From positions 159,701 to 188,043 of the forward strand of contig NW_003109984.1 in assembly GCF_000003605.2 (NCBI RefSeq): DNA of 28,343 nucleotides. The letters run 5' to 3'. The stretch comes from Saccoglossus kowalevskii. Its lineage: Eukaryota; Hemichordata; Enteropneusta; Harrimaniidae. The notes below the pieces were generated by a model. It saw nothing but the letters and a program-made list of their open reading frames with translations, was not told the DNA's origin and made no database searches. How positions within the stretch are numbered: position 1 is the first letter of the stretch; each line of letters starts with the position of its first letter. Positions 1 to 11,570 of the stretch are shown here, one piece after another. Both the position numbers and the translations under genes were made by a program.

Positions 1-389
1 TCATTCCTTGCCATGTGATCAATTTATTTTGAAACGAAACGTTCATTAATACCGATAACACTTTAATGGTCTGCCACATGTGCCTCAGGGTGAAGCCCAG
101 TGTTGGAATGAATTGGACTATGAGAAAACAGAAATTGAATTGAAAATCAAAGAAAGCTTAGAAAGAACTCCAGTTTGAGAGTAGTGGAGGCATATCAAAT
201 TAATTCTAAATTTAAGATTATCCTTTCAAACAAGAAGCTTGGCAACTAACATACATGAAACAGAAAATACATTTGAGTTTACAGTTTTAGTTTTCAGTGT
301 GTGAAAAATTCAGTTTAAATCCGATTTTATGAGATATGAGTAATGGGCTAATAATAATAATTAGATTATCAATGTGTATGTTTTCCAAC
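1..389. other. AT-rich non-coding DNA
   Basis: No coding fragment, RNA gene or clear repeat seen. A short (AAT)n run lies near 350-360. Confidence 0.5.
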
Positions 390-905
390 ATTAAACTAAT
401 TAGGTCAATGAACCACATGAATTATTATGCAAATTAATCAATTTCTATGCATAAATTTAAGTACCAAATTTTATTAATGTAAAACTAATAAGGTCTGTGT
501 AATGTCACAGACCATCTATGCACCAAGTTTGAACAAATATGAATTATTATGCAAATTAGGTTAAATTAAAATGCACGATTTTAATCAAAAACTAATCAGA
601 TCTGTGCATTGTTCTAAAGCATTTATGTTCATTGCAATGTGATAATTAGTATTGAAGATATCAGTTGAAAAGCTGTAAAATGAGTAATTATGTAAATTAG
701 GTAATCAATATGCAAATATTATCAACCAAAAACCAATTAGGTCTGTGTATTGTCCCATGACATCTATGTACCAAGTTTTATTGAAGGTACTTGACATATC
801 GGTGGAAAAGCCAACAATTTTCAAATGGTTATCGTTACCCAAAACTAGTTAAATGTATGCATTAGTCCAGAGAATCTGTTTAACAAGTTTCATCAAAATC
901 CAATG
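390..905 (+). repeat. Degenerate tandem repeat, about 4-5 units
   Basis: A block of the type 'ctaattaGGTCTGTGtattgtc...ACCAAGTTT...ATGCAAATTA' recurs. The GGTCTGTG-like core is seen at 404, 492, 599, 740 and, more weakly, 851. The ACCAAGTTT core is at about 520, 770 and 880. Spacing varies (about 88-141 bp), so the array is old and has taken indels. Short modules such as 'atgcaaatta' and 'accaagtttcatcaaaatcc' resemble dispersed repeats common in marine invertebrate genomes; that last point is recollection, not shown here. Confidence 0.6.
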
Positions 906-2775
906 AGTGGTTCATGGAACAGCGTTTAGCACTATGTACGTTAGTGGGTGACATTTAATGAAATAGAAAGTGGGAAAATCATTGATGTTGAAAGAAGTGA
1001 ATATCTGAAAAGATATTTACCAACGAAATTAAATAACAGATTAGTCGTGTAACCCATCTATCTTAAGGGACCTCAAAAGTGAGCGGTCATTATTATTATT
1101 ATGGACGGAACAATAAAGACTAGTAAGGAGCGGAGGCTACTGGCCTGTGGTGTATGTCAAACAGTTTTTTTTATGAAATTATGAATGTAGTGTTGTTTTT
1201 TGAGTACCAATTATTATAACTAGAATGTTAAAATGACCTTATACATATAATATGATAAATTTCTCAAAAAGTCTTATTTCAAATTTATCATTTCCAGTTT
1301 TACTAACGATTGTGATTCACAATAATTGTATTGAATAAAGTAATACGTTGCTAGTCTAAAGTGGAAGTAACATATCACACCGTAGATTTGTTAACAAAAG
1401 TGCTATAGGGACATTTAAAAGTTCAATAAAATAACATAACACAAACGCGTGACAAAAATCGATACACAATCCACAGGAACAACTGACACTGCACACAACA
1501 TAGTCAAATCAGAAAGTGAAACATATTTATACCTTATGGTACACATGACGGGATAGCTGGAAACTATTCGCTGAATTAGAATACATACTCGTCCCTATTT
1601 GTTTTACGCAAGTGACAGCTTCCTGAAAGAGTTTGCCCCGGTTAGCCTTCAAAGGTGGAAAAATAAAATTGATTAGTCACATGCTCGACCCTGTTATACA
1701 ATTCTAATTCTCGGGAAATGCTTTTTTGAATTAATGGAATTACTTCTTGTGACCTTGACATCTGTCTTCATCTTTGATTCTTTGAAGATATACCAACAGT
1801 ACTTCTTGCACTACAGGTGAGTTCCCTCTGTATATTGTGTTTACTGCTTCCCATGTACAACACAATACTCTCAGTGTAACATTAAAAAGATTTAAAACTC
1901 TTGCCGCAATTTGTACTACTGAACTACGTTCGTACGTAAGTATCCCCCGAGAGTGAATTACTTCACTAATCCTTGTGGTGTGTGCAACGTGTTAATCACC
2001 GTCTTATTTAACAACTATACATTTAAATAATTATATAGCAGTATAAGTTTGCATAGGAACGATTTTGCTCATCAGTGCAATTATAAGTGTTACTTAGTAG
2101 GTTAATGTTAATAATTGAACTTGAGTCTAACTTATGTAATCATATGTGTTTTAACGAAAGTCACGTATGACAGTTTATGTTTGTCAACAGAAAAATAGAG
2201 ATCAGACATTATAAAAGAGCTATGAATATGAAATTATTTGCTTGTGTACATCCAATAAAACGGATTCCCACATAAGTGGGATTCTCAATGAATGGATTAC
2301 GCTCCAGTAAGCACAACTGTTTAAACTGATTTCACACAACCTGGTTATACAAACCACAAAACAACAACTATCAATACTCCGCAATAACAAAACGGAAATT
2401 TACATGGTCATTTGTAATAATTATTGTTTTAATTGAAACTCGTTTTTCAGACACCAGTTTTAATTTATGCCATTAATTCTAATACGTTAGCTGCTCATTC
2501 GCCAATTGATATAATATCTCTGTTAAGAATAGTCAAATCAGATTTACACTACGAAGTTATTGTAAATTTTCATTGGGTTATAATGTATAATTATCAAGAT
2601 GACAATTGTATGTATGACATACTTACACTGGAGGTGGTGATACTGCAGGCAGGAAATTACTATCATTATTAATGTGCCGCAGACAAGTATTTGTTCTATT
2701 TGTTAATACTTGCATTGTGCCATGGGTATTTAATGTGGTAGACGCACTCGACAGAACATGGCTGTGTTTATCAGC
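906..2775. other. Intergenic, nothing recognised
   Basis: AT-rich sequence with only short open frames. A (ATT)n run lies near 1088-1102 and a small hairpin (tcccac/gtggga) near 2266-2281. An open frame at 2450-2672 follows a good splice-acceptor-like tract (gtttttcag at about 2450), but its protein is not recognisable. Confidence 0.4.
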
Positions 2776-2923
2776 TCAAGGTCAAATACATAAATGACAC
2801 CGCCATAACTCGCAATTAACTTGAGAGGGCAGCAGTGCAATTGCCTGCCAAAATGTAAAGTTGGTGATCTATTGTTAGGCAGATTCATCCTATATAACAC
2901 TGGCGCTTGTTAAAGCGTCAGTC
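2776..2923 (+). promoter_or_regulatory. Candidate TATA/Inr core promoter with nuclear-receptor half site
   Basis: TATATAA at 2891-2897 is followed by TCAGTC at 2918-2923. This places an initiator A at 2920, 29 bp from the first T of the TATA box, which is the usual metazoan spacing. TCAAGGTCA at 2776-2784 is an exact match to the extended half site bound by ERR/NR5A nuclear receptors. Between TATA and initiator lies a 10-bp stem (2899-2908 with 2913-2922, loop gtta, one G-T wobble). The motifs are seen directly. Promoter function is inferred and could be chance in AT-rich DNA. Confidence 0.25.
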
Positions 2924-3095
2924 GAATAGAAGTGACTTAAGAAGCCTTGTCTCGTGGCGACATTTGTGATGACTCATCAGTGTAACACTGTACTTGATTG
3001 ATGGGAATTGCCAGTGGAGAAAATGCCCGACGTTGCTTTGTGTCTCCAGTGAACTGTAAATAACGTCACCGCAAAAATATATCCTATATTTTAAG
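2920..3095 (+). other. Possible non-coding first exon
   Basis: If transcription starts at the TCAGTC initiator, the transcript would run to AAG|GTAATG, a reasonable splice donor at 3095/3096. The segment holds an AP-1 site (TGACTCA, 2970-2976) and is less AT-rich than its surroundings. It could be a distant 5' UTR exon of the receptor gene that starts coding at 11571, but nothing here proves the link. Confidence 0.15.
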
Positions 3096-6000
3096 GTAAT
3101 GTGCTTGATTACGTTTATTTAATTTTAGAACCAGTGATTCAGGTTTATTGTATAATCTATGAAATTATATAATAGTTAATATGCATTCACGGCAGAATGT
3201 TTAGATACTACTGCCCATGTACACATCGCTACCTAGACTTGTTTTTCTTCAAAAGTCCACCTACGAAATTGCTTGATCTATTTACAAATGAAATGTCCTG
3301 TCAACTACAAGCCTTTTTGCAGTCTTTTTTCGAAACAATGAATTAACAAATTCTTATATTTATATCATAGTATCCTACTTCTTATACCTTGTTGCGTAAG
3401 CATGTTTTTGTTTCGACAATTAACCTTTCTTGGAATATTAGAAAGTAACCGTTGAACGTGTTATTTCAAAGTGACTTTACACCAAATAAAAAAGACCGAA
3501 GTTGCCCGTCCCAGTATTCTCTAGTGTATAAAAGAATCTATTCATGGGGATGTTGTCACACACCAATGAACAAACTAGAAAACGGTAATTGAAAATTGAG
3601 TCCGCAATATATTCAGCTTGTCAAGACTAGACTGGGAATTGTGAAGTAGAGAGTGTAAATATTACATGATTTGGAGTGTAGTTAATGATTGTCTCATACT
3701 GCCCGATTTTATACTGACGATGCATTCCATCTGAGTATGCACAACATCAATATTCAGTTGCAATGCAAATGAGTTCACTTACTTATTACGACTGGAATAT
3801 ATCCACTGTGTGCCGTATACTGCTCACGGTTTGAATAGTAATGTCGGGAAATTGACTTGTGGGACAGCTATACAATTGGATCTATAAAGCTAGGCAATAT
3901 AATGACAAGACTGTCTGAAAGTAAGTTCCCATGACCTTGAATATATACCTTAATTAATGCTTAGATGTTTGTTTGTTCATGGATTAACGTGTAAATGCAT
4001 TTTAGATAAATTAGAAAAAACTTTGCTGTCTATTGTATTTTATATTTTCATTGCAAAACACTTTGAGTGTTTCTTTTCTACTACAACGCGCGTTGACAAC
4101 ACACTGAAGTAAGACCATGGGTTGAGCGTTTGTCGGAAGTCTCACTTAATGTTTCACTACAGTGGCAATGCGACGTTGAACGTGTTTTTTCGCGTCACTA
4201 TATATTCGTATATACTTTGGCGCTACATTTCTATAAACATGAACAGTTTGAAGTCTCACACCATAAGGCTGCTACTTCCCGTAACTAGGCACATTCACAG
4301 ATTAATATTGGTTTAAGTACATGGTCAAAAATGATGATCCAAATTGTTATAAAATATTTCTTTTGTTGCTTTTTTGTATAAATATCAAACTTTCCACTAC
4401 GTTTAAAAGCAAATTCTAAATATTACTATATCTATTCCTTCATTTTGTAATCAAAGCTGTATGTATGATTTGATAATCTATAGTAGGTGTCTTTGCGGTT
4501 GCAGCACAAGGGAGTTTTTTCTAAGCTTTCTTTGATTCAATTGAATATTATTGCTGTGTTTTTGATGAGTTTACTACTAGGTTTGACACAGTATGATAAT
4601 TTAAGCAACTATGTAATACTACCTCCAATTCTGATTCTAACACTAGATTAGTTGAAGATAGTAAACTATTAATTGATTGTTTGTAAAATTTTACTGATTC
4701 ATAACTTATTTAAAATGTTATTGAAAAAGATTGAACATTGGGCTTATGTTACATCCTTGCCTTACCTTGTGATATAATCCACAGCGGCATTATTTTGTTT
4801 AACTTTTCTTTGTATTTTTTCTGTTATTACTGATATATTATATAGTTGTGTTTAGGATTTAAATAGTTTCAACTGAACATATATTAGCATTGATGATTTT
4901 ATGAATTTCTTTATTGATTTACTAATTTCATCTTATGTAATTTTTTATTTAACTGCGCATTACTCTATTCACCATTCCCCTGATTTCTGTATCAAATGAT
5001 GAATCCTTACATTCCTTGTTTAAAATAGGAGAAGTGTTTATCAGTGTCTTTACGTAATGAACTGCCTGATTTTAAATTGTATACAATTGTATTCCAGAAT
5101 TTTGCTCGAACCTATTTTTCTAAGTTCTTTATATTATTCAAAAGTGTTTCCTCGTATATTTTCATTTCCCCGTTTATATATACTCTTTTCTCTTCTTATA
5201 TTAATGTTGTATATGAATATTGTCTGTGACATTATATTTCCGGCTTTGGCGTACTGAGATGTGCGTAAGTTTATACTAGTATAGCGTTCTGTCGTGGGCG
5301 AGTTTAAATCTTGTATATACTTATAATATATGCCCGTACTTGTAGTGTTACAACTTACAAGTTAGTGAATACCGGACATTTATTTTATCTTACCTCTAAA
5401 TCTTGCCTGTAGAGTGATTTATATCTAGAAGAAGCAATCAACACCCATATCATTAGTAGAAAGATTATTCGTGCTGTTGGCAAGGGCAGTTTTGTGTATT
5501 AGTGTTTATTTTTTGAAATAGTTTCCTGAATGTATTAGTCTATCGGATTTCAAACTAAAAATACGATGGGTCAGTATGTAACAACGCATAAATAGTAACT
5601 TTAATATGTAACAGGCAATTACATTTTATATGGCAGATTCTGTTTCAATTTCATATTGCCATATTGCTAGCTGAGAGACAGTAATTTAATACAAATTCGT
5701 CATTCGAGATTGAAGAAAATGAATTACATTTGTTTTTCAAATCTCGTCTTGATACATGTTTGCACACTTGAAGCATAATTGAAGTTGACTTGTAGTGCAT
5801 ACACACTCATATTTGTCATTTTTTGTGATCTGATTCAGCATTACAAATGTTTGGTTTCATATATGATATCATGGTTGTGTCATGACTGCACCATATTAAT
5901 CAAAAACAGATTAAATATAACAAGGTGTAAAGTTGTAATGTTACACATGGAAAAACATGAAAGGATGAAGTGCGTCTTGTGCGAGCACAATTACACTACC

Positions 6001-7739
6001 ATCATGCAATGTGTGATCAAAAGTTAATTTGCGTTTATACAATTATTCAAATGAAGGGGATACTTTCCAGAGTCGATGTACGTTCTAATTGGTAAAAGCC
6101 GTAACTGTAATATGTGATGTTACATTCCTAACCATAATGCATTTCATCAATTTCTGAGCTGAATTATACCTCCGCATGTAGGCGTATAATACAGATTGTT
6201 ACTATGCATATTACATAGTAAGATATAAAAAAATTAAAAAAGACACGATTAACACATAGATGAGACTATATAACAGAGAATTTGATATGAAGAGAATATA
6301 CCATGAGAACAGGGCTATATAAAATAATGATTTACATCTTAACAAATAAAAATAATATACTGACTAATGTAACAGCGTTTTAATCTTCAAAGGAACATTT
6401 GAATGAGATCAGTTAACCTGATGTATTTTTAGCATTTTGATCGCATGTACTGTACAATCCTTAATCAATACTTACTATTGGTTTATTTGCCTCATATTCC
6501 TTGCCTCATTTCCAAACCACAACGACTCGGTCGTTTCACCGGACATTTACTATTATTTACCATTAAAATGCCTCATATCAGTTTAGGCAAGTAATGTTGG
6601 TTTATTTCATAATAGTTGAAACGTTTATTAAAACTACTGGTACTCAGCAATTACATTCATTTATAATACGCAGTCAGTGTGTCAAGCAACTACAGGAGCA
6701 GCTACAATAAATAACATAATTTTGTCAGCTAGAAATACAATGAAAATAGGAAACTTGAATATAAAGCTGTTTTATCTGTCCGGTCTCACTCTGACTTGGA
6801 AGTTTATGTTAATGAAAAGAAGGTGTTTTTTGCTAGTACCTTCGCTTTATTCATTATGCTGCTGTTCAACAGAATTGTCTCAAAACAATCGTGACTCGGT
6901 TAGTTAACATGGAAAGCTAAATTGCATATACGTTATTTATTTTAAACACTTATTCTTATGATTGTTTTAGGATGGGATAAGATTCTGATCAGTTTCCATG
7001 GAAAAAGAAATAGATCATCTATATTTCATGATTTTTTGTGTGTAGACGCTGCTCTTCTCAAACAGGGATCACGCTATTAGATTGGATAAGAGATCCGTCT
7101 ACAGTTGCAATTGATTCTCTCTTGTCCGCCATACAAAGACCAGTCAATTACATTTTGAAGATGCGGTTGGAGACCAAAAATTTTGATTCATTGACATTGT
7201 CAGATACCTTTATTGTTTGATTTTTGTGTGAATATACTAATCAAAGACTATTTTGTGGGGGAAAAATAGTGTTAGTATAGAAGTAGATCTGAGTACTTTC
7301 TTATACTTTCGACCTAATTCATGTCATACTGATGTTAACTGTGATTTTGTTTTATTACTCACAAAGATGTGTTTATCCATATGTATGTAAATACACATGA
7401 CCGGGCATGTTTTCTCTGGTCGCTGTTACTTTACCTTACAAGTAAAACGGTTTCGCAAATTTTAATGAACATTACACAAATATACTAAATACAATATTCA
7501 GATCAATGTGTCCAGTGCTTCTGGAAAAAAAAGATATTCAAAGGTTCTTTTGTCATTTCCGGGATGAAACTGAATGGTCACGTGACTGCTAATGTTTCTA
7601 TGTACAATAAGCGCACAATTTCATAATGTTTCAGAAGTTCATGACTTGCTGCGTTCAAGTTCAAGAGCAACAGAAAAACTGCAGACGAAGAAAGGGGGAA
7701 ACACTTTAACAAAAACAATACGGTTCAAATAAATGAATC

Positions 7740-7741
<2 letters not shown>
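3096..7741. other. Long AT-rich region without recognisable genes
   Basis: Read on both strands. Open frames reach at most about 80 codons, many without ATG, and none resembles a protein family I know. No tRNA, no transposon protein fragment and no long repeat was found. It may be intergenic or an intron. Confidence 0.45.

Positions 7742-7770
<29 letters not shown>
7742..7770. repeat. (TA)n microsatellite
   Basis: Uninterrupted TA dinucleotides for 29 bases, followed by 'tatcc'. Confidence 0.95.
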
Positions 7771-7773
<3 letters not shown>

Positions 7774-9339
7774 CCTTGATATGTTAATATGGGTATTGAA
7801 ATTGTAACTATGACTATTTCCGACCATTTCTTAAAAGATTGATCTTGACGTTGCATTACTGTACAGTATTCCCTAATTTGACGCAGTAGTGGTAATAATT
7901 CTTGGCAATTAGGTGCAAGTAATTATCATACAGAGGATTAAAATTAAGAAGGAAGCTTAGCTCTGCCATTGTTGAAAAAACAATATTGAGAAAACATTCA
8001 AACGTGGAATTTGAAGATCACGGCAAGCGTTTTGCCATTGTAGGCAGACGTACTTCTCATCACTTTGAAGTCACTATCCTAAAACAAACAACGCCAAATA
8101 ACGTGCAATTCACAAGGTTCCAGAGTTGCTAATTGCAGAGCCAAATATTGGACATGTTTGTACGACATATCATAGATAACTACACAAACATATATAAGCT
8201 TAGTAACCATGGTTACATAGAGAGGATTGTCTTGTAAAAATAACCACTGTGTGAAATTAGAAGCAATTGCAGACAAGTCAAGATACATAACTTACAACAC
8301 TGTACACCGAATTTGTACTTATGATTACGGAAAGTGCCGTGCCACTGCATGCAGATGCGCTCTTATTTATGCCACATTCAGCCATCCTAAAACTAACCTC
8401 TCCAAATGGTGTGTAATGAGCACGGATCCATAGTGATTAGTTGTTGAACGATATATATTATATGACTACACACATATATAGTATTGATGGACCAACAAAA
8501 CTTACACAAGGAGAATAGTAAATTATGACTGCCAGCAGAGAAAATCACTATGTGGAATTAATTTTCGGGCAAACGAAAGGCATGTATCCCCAAAGAAGTG
8601 GGCCATACCATCTAATTCTAAATTCAGACATAGCATTGAGAACATCTTCGTGGTCTGGCTACTTTTGTACAATAAATAATAACGTCCTAACAGAACCCTT
8701 CAGATTGCTCTTCTCATAAAGTAGCAGTACCCCCCCCCTAAAAAAACACACAAACTAAAGCCAGTTATAAAATATACAATTGTATATGTTACTGCCCCCA
8801 TGAACGTTCGTGAAAGTATTAAATCCAGTATACGAGTTTTTCTCAAATAAGCCCGTTGGTTTATTCCTGTAAACCTGTTTGTATATTTTAAAAAAGGGTC
8901 ATTTATATGCAGAATATAGTTTTATTCATACGCTACAGGTTGTATGTTGGAACGGTGTATGTATGTTTCGTAACTCCTTTTGTATGGGTGTCAATTACAG
9001 TGTCCAATTGTTGGGCTAATGACCTTTACTAATCACACCTGATTCATGAACATATCAAAGTAAACTACATGTTGCTTTCAACCACAATCCATCTTAGCTC
9101 CTTCAATAGACTGAAAATCGTTTGAATTCACGGTGTTCCTGCTAAAACTAGTAAGGGTGAAACATTGTACTATCCACTTGAATCACGAAAGAACAACCCA
9201 GTTCGGAAAAACAGTTCCGTCATTGTATATGGCTATCAAAGGAGAGTAAAAGTACTTTTCCAGTAAACAGTCATTGTTGAGAACAAAAAAACTAGAAACT
9301 AGTAGAAACTACTTTCCAAGTAATTGCTGAACGAAAACC
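7771..9339. other. Non-coding, minor sequence oddities only
   Basis: No recognised gene. A perfect 14-bp palindrome GTAACCATGGTTAC lies at 8203-8216. A run of nine C at 8730-8738 is followed by TA and a run of A. Open frames at 8227-8433 and 8525-8719 encode nothing I recognise. Confidence 0.4.
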
Positions 9340-9363
9340 GTCTGCTATCGAAGGTTAGCAGAC
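9340..9363. repeat. Small perfect hairpin
   Basis: GTCTGCTA (9340-9347) and TAGCAGAC (9356-9363) pair over 8 bp around an 8-base loop. No function assigned. Confidence 0.6.
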
Positions 9364-9468
9364 TATTGGAACATTAAAGATGAGTCAAAAAGTAGTTACT
9401 GTTCATAACTTATCCTTCAAACGACAATGTTTTAGACACATATATCTGTAACATATTTTGTTGTAAAT

Positions 9469-9516
9469 CAGACCTTGCATCTTGCCTGTGCAACTTTAGT
9501 CAAGATGCAACGTCTG
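9469..9516. repeat. 16-bp inverted repeat hairpin
   Basis: CAGAC-C-TTGCATCTTG (9469-9484) pairs with CAAGATGCAA-C-GTCTG (9501-9516), with a single C/C mismatch and a 16-base loop. It is too short for a classic animal pre-miRNA. It could be a remnant of a miniature inverted-repeat element. Confidence 0.65.
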
Positions 9517-9669
9517 TTGAAAAACTATTGAAAAGAGAAGCCATGGAAAAAAATCGAACACAAAATGTCAAGCACAACAGGCAGAGCCTCTACCGACTGA
9601 TCATGAGCTATTTCAATTACCGAAGGAGATGAGGAGAAACAGGAATTAGCACGCTAATTTCTTGTCAAA

Positions 9670-10226
9670 GCTTCAATATTACACTGGTTACATATCCCTA
9701 TCTACAACAGTCCTTAGTTTATTACACTTATGCATGATAATGAAGTCACTTGACCATATAAAGCCATCTGATATGTTAGCCACATCTTTTGTTGAATGGC
9801 TTCCATACTGCACTGGTTGGCTATTCCTATTTGTAACAGTGCTATGCATAATAAAGTCATATGACCATATATGGTCATATGAATTGTGAGTCATTTCTCT
9901 GATCAGACACCATCATTACTGCATTAGTTGCATATCCCTATCTGTAACAGTGCTGGAGATAGAACAGTTATGCATATTAATGAGGTTACATATATGATTA
10001 TTTGATATGTTAGGCACATCCCTTATGCAATTGCTTCAATATTGAACTGGTTGCACTTTACTATATTTAACAGTACTTGAGATGGAACAGTTATGAATAT
10101 ATATGAGGTCGCATGACCATATATGGTCATCTAGTGTGTAAATCACATCTCTTGTCCAATAGTTTCAATACTGTAGAGGTTACATGTCCCTTTCTGCAAC
10201 AGTGCTTGAGATATTTCAGACGGAAC
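9670..10226 (+). repeat. Five-copy tandem repeat of about 125 bp
   Basis: Units start near 9670, 9799, 9911, 10033 and 10162 (spacing 129, 112, 122 and 129). Each begins with a form of 'gcttcaatattacactgg', continues 'ttacatatccctatctgtaacagtgct' in variants (9680-9712 in unit 1), and then has an A/T-rich half with 'gttatgcatattaatga'. Units 2 and 4 carry perfect palindromes centred on CCATATATGG (9858-9881, 24 bp; 10113-10130, 18 bp). Open frames across this block are products of the repeat and not genes. The copies have diverged visibly, so the array is not young. Confidence 0.8.
9865..9874. promoter_or_regulatory. CArG-box match in a palindrome
   Basis: CCATATATGG fits the SRF/MADS consensus CC(A/T)6GG exactly and is the centre of a perfect 24-bp palindrome (9858-9881). 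The same ten bases recur at 10117-10126. The match is seen; binding is not shown. Confidence 0.3.
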
Positions 10227-10468
10227 ATACTGCTACATTTCCCATGATGCTTTGCAGAATAAGATAAAAAAAATGTGAAAATGAATTTCAGAGTGAGTGG
10301 GTTAGTAAAATATTATGCAAATGAGATGCAAAACAAAATTTCAAAAAACTCTAGCGGCTAGGCCATGTGACTTATTTGGCTGGACTTAGGATATGAACCA
10401 CATCTCATCAACTTGCATCAATTGTGTATGTGATCCATCTAGTATTTGTTTGTTTTTTGTTTTACCTA

Positions 10469-10774
10469 TTAACGCTTAATGTCCCGTGCCCAATGGCACA
10501 TAGAAAAAGAGTTATATGCACAGTCAGCATCTTGACTATTGTATGTATTCTCCCATTTCTTTTTAATTAAATCGTTTCTAAAGCTCTGTATATAAATAAT
10601 TGTTTTCTTGATAGCAACGTGAATATCATAATGTTCAAAGATTGAAAAAAATAGAAATTTAACTACATTAATAGTTATATAAATGTGGTCAATATTTGTA
10701 CTCGAAGATTCAGTAACAGGAGTCATTAAGAAGACTACATCGTTTGTATTGTCAAGTTCAATTTTAAAAGATAT
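10469..10774 (-). pseudogene. LINE endonuclease-to-linker fragment (CR1/L2/Jockey-like)
   Basis: An open frame between two stops, read on the minus strand. Counting from the ATG at 10726, residues 3-16 (PVTESSSTNIDHIY) match the end of the apurinic-type endonuclease domain of non-LTR retrotransposons, where an S-S-T-x-I-D-x-I signature is typical. Residues 30-41 (FEHYDIHVAIKK) occupy the place of the 'SDHxP' motif, but its S, D and P are lost. Residues 49-74 have the 'F..DL...W...Y...D...AYN.F' pattern of the linker before the reverse transcriptase. The frame then drifts and stops, and no reverse transcriptase domain is visible downstream. This is a dead, isolated piece. Clade is uncertain; that it is a LINE is fairly sure. 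Confidence 0.7.
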
Positions 10775-11416
10775 TCAATTCAATTCAAAGATATTTGTAT
10801 CAGGTTTTCTGTAAATGACTGCTATTGTAACTTACTGTTCTTTTTGTCGATGGTTTCAATAGTACACGCTTAGCCCCTTCCAAAGCTGTATTTATGTTGT
10901 CATCCAACTATTGTGAATGGCATTGGATTGTTTAGGCGGTAATAATATTAAAGTGTTGTTGCAATTACTTTCAGCCTTTACAACTGTAATTGAAATGAGT
11001 TGATGAACACATCTAAGCATGTCCCGGATTAAACAGTTTCCCTGATAAGCCAGACTTGTTTGCACAGTCACACGTTACGCTATGACTAAATAATTGTGCT
11101 GCCAGAAGGTCATCTGTTTTGTTCAATTTAAGTGAAATATGATGAAATCCCAAGGTATTACGGCCTTGTAATGACTGTAAAATTTCACACGGTATGCTTA
11201 ATCGCCCGTATAAAATATTTATAAAACACTAAATATTCATGAGTACGACAGGAAACTCAATATATAATACTGTAACAATACCCTAGTATTTTAGCATTAC
11301 ATACATTTGCGTAAAATCTGCTCATGTTGTGCTTCGATTCGGACACATATCTCGAAGACTCGTACATGTAATTCCATGTTCATATTTTCTGCGGCGTTGT
11401 CGAACAACTGTATCCG
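10775..11416. other. Upstream region of the receptor gene
   Basis: No coding fragment. TATAAAA at 11209-11215 and again at 11220-11226 are possible TATA boxes about 350 bp before the receptor's start codon. 'cgTATAAAATATTTATAAAAC' is AT-rich enough to be chance. Confidence 0.3.
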
Positions 11417-11492
11417 GTAAGTGTTAGATTCTAAGTATAGTGAGTCGGGCTACACGTATTTAACCTAACATTGAACTTCTTCTATTCCATAG
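11417..11492 (+). other. Possible small 5' UTR intron
   Basis: CCG|GTAAGT at 11416/11417 is a strong donor, and the pyrimidine-rich 'cttcttctattccatAG' ending at 11492 is a strong acceptor. They would remove 76 bases just upstream of the coding start. The signals are good, but the intron is short compared with the others in this gene and no transcript is available. Confidence 0.35.
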
Positions 11493-11570
11493 ATCAAACG
11501 CTATATGTCGAATATCTGAAGACTACAAAGCTTTGCGTGTCTCAGATAAAAAAAAAACGATCAACTAGAC

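Noticed and set aside
2949-2980. Second CUGAUGAG word on the minus strand as a hammerhead
   Set aside because: The second box reads CGAGAC, not CGAAAC, and the bases between do not form a stem II beyond two pairs.
5044-5257. Two overlapping plus-strand ORFs of about 60-66 codons with hydrophobic content
   Set aside because: Different frames of the same T-rich DNA; hydrophobicity follows from base composition, and there is no homology or start context.
9662-9894. Overlapping plus and minus ORFs of 68-75 codons
   Set aside because: They lie wholly in the tandem repeat and its palindromes, and the encoded sequence simply mirrors the repeat.
9670-10226. CRISPR-like array
   Set aside because: Whole units of about 125 bp are repeated and diverged. 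There are no short identical repeats with unique spacers, and the setting is an animal genome.
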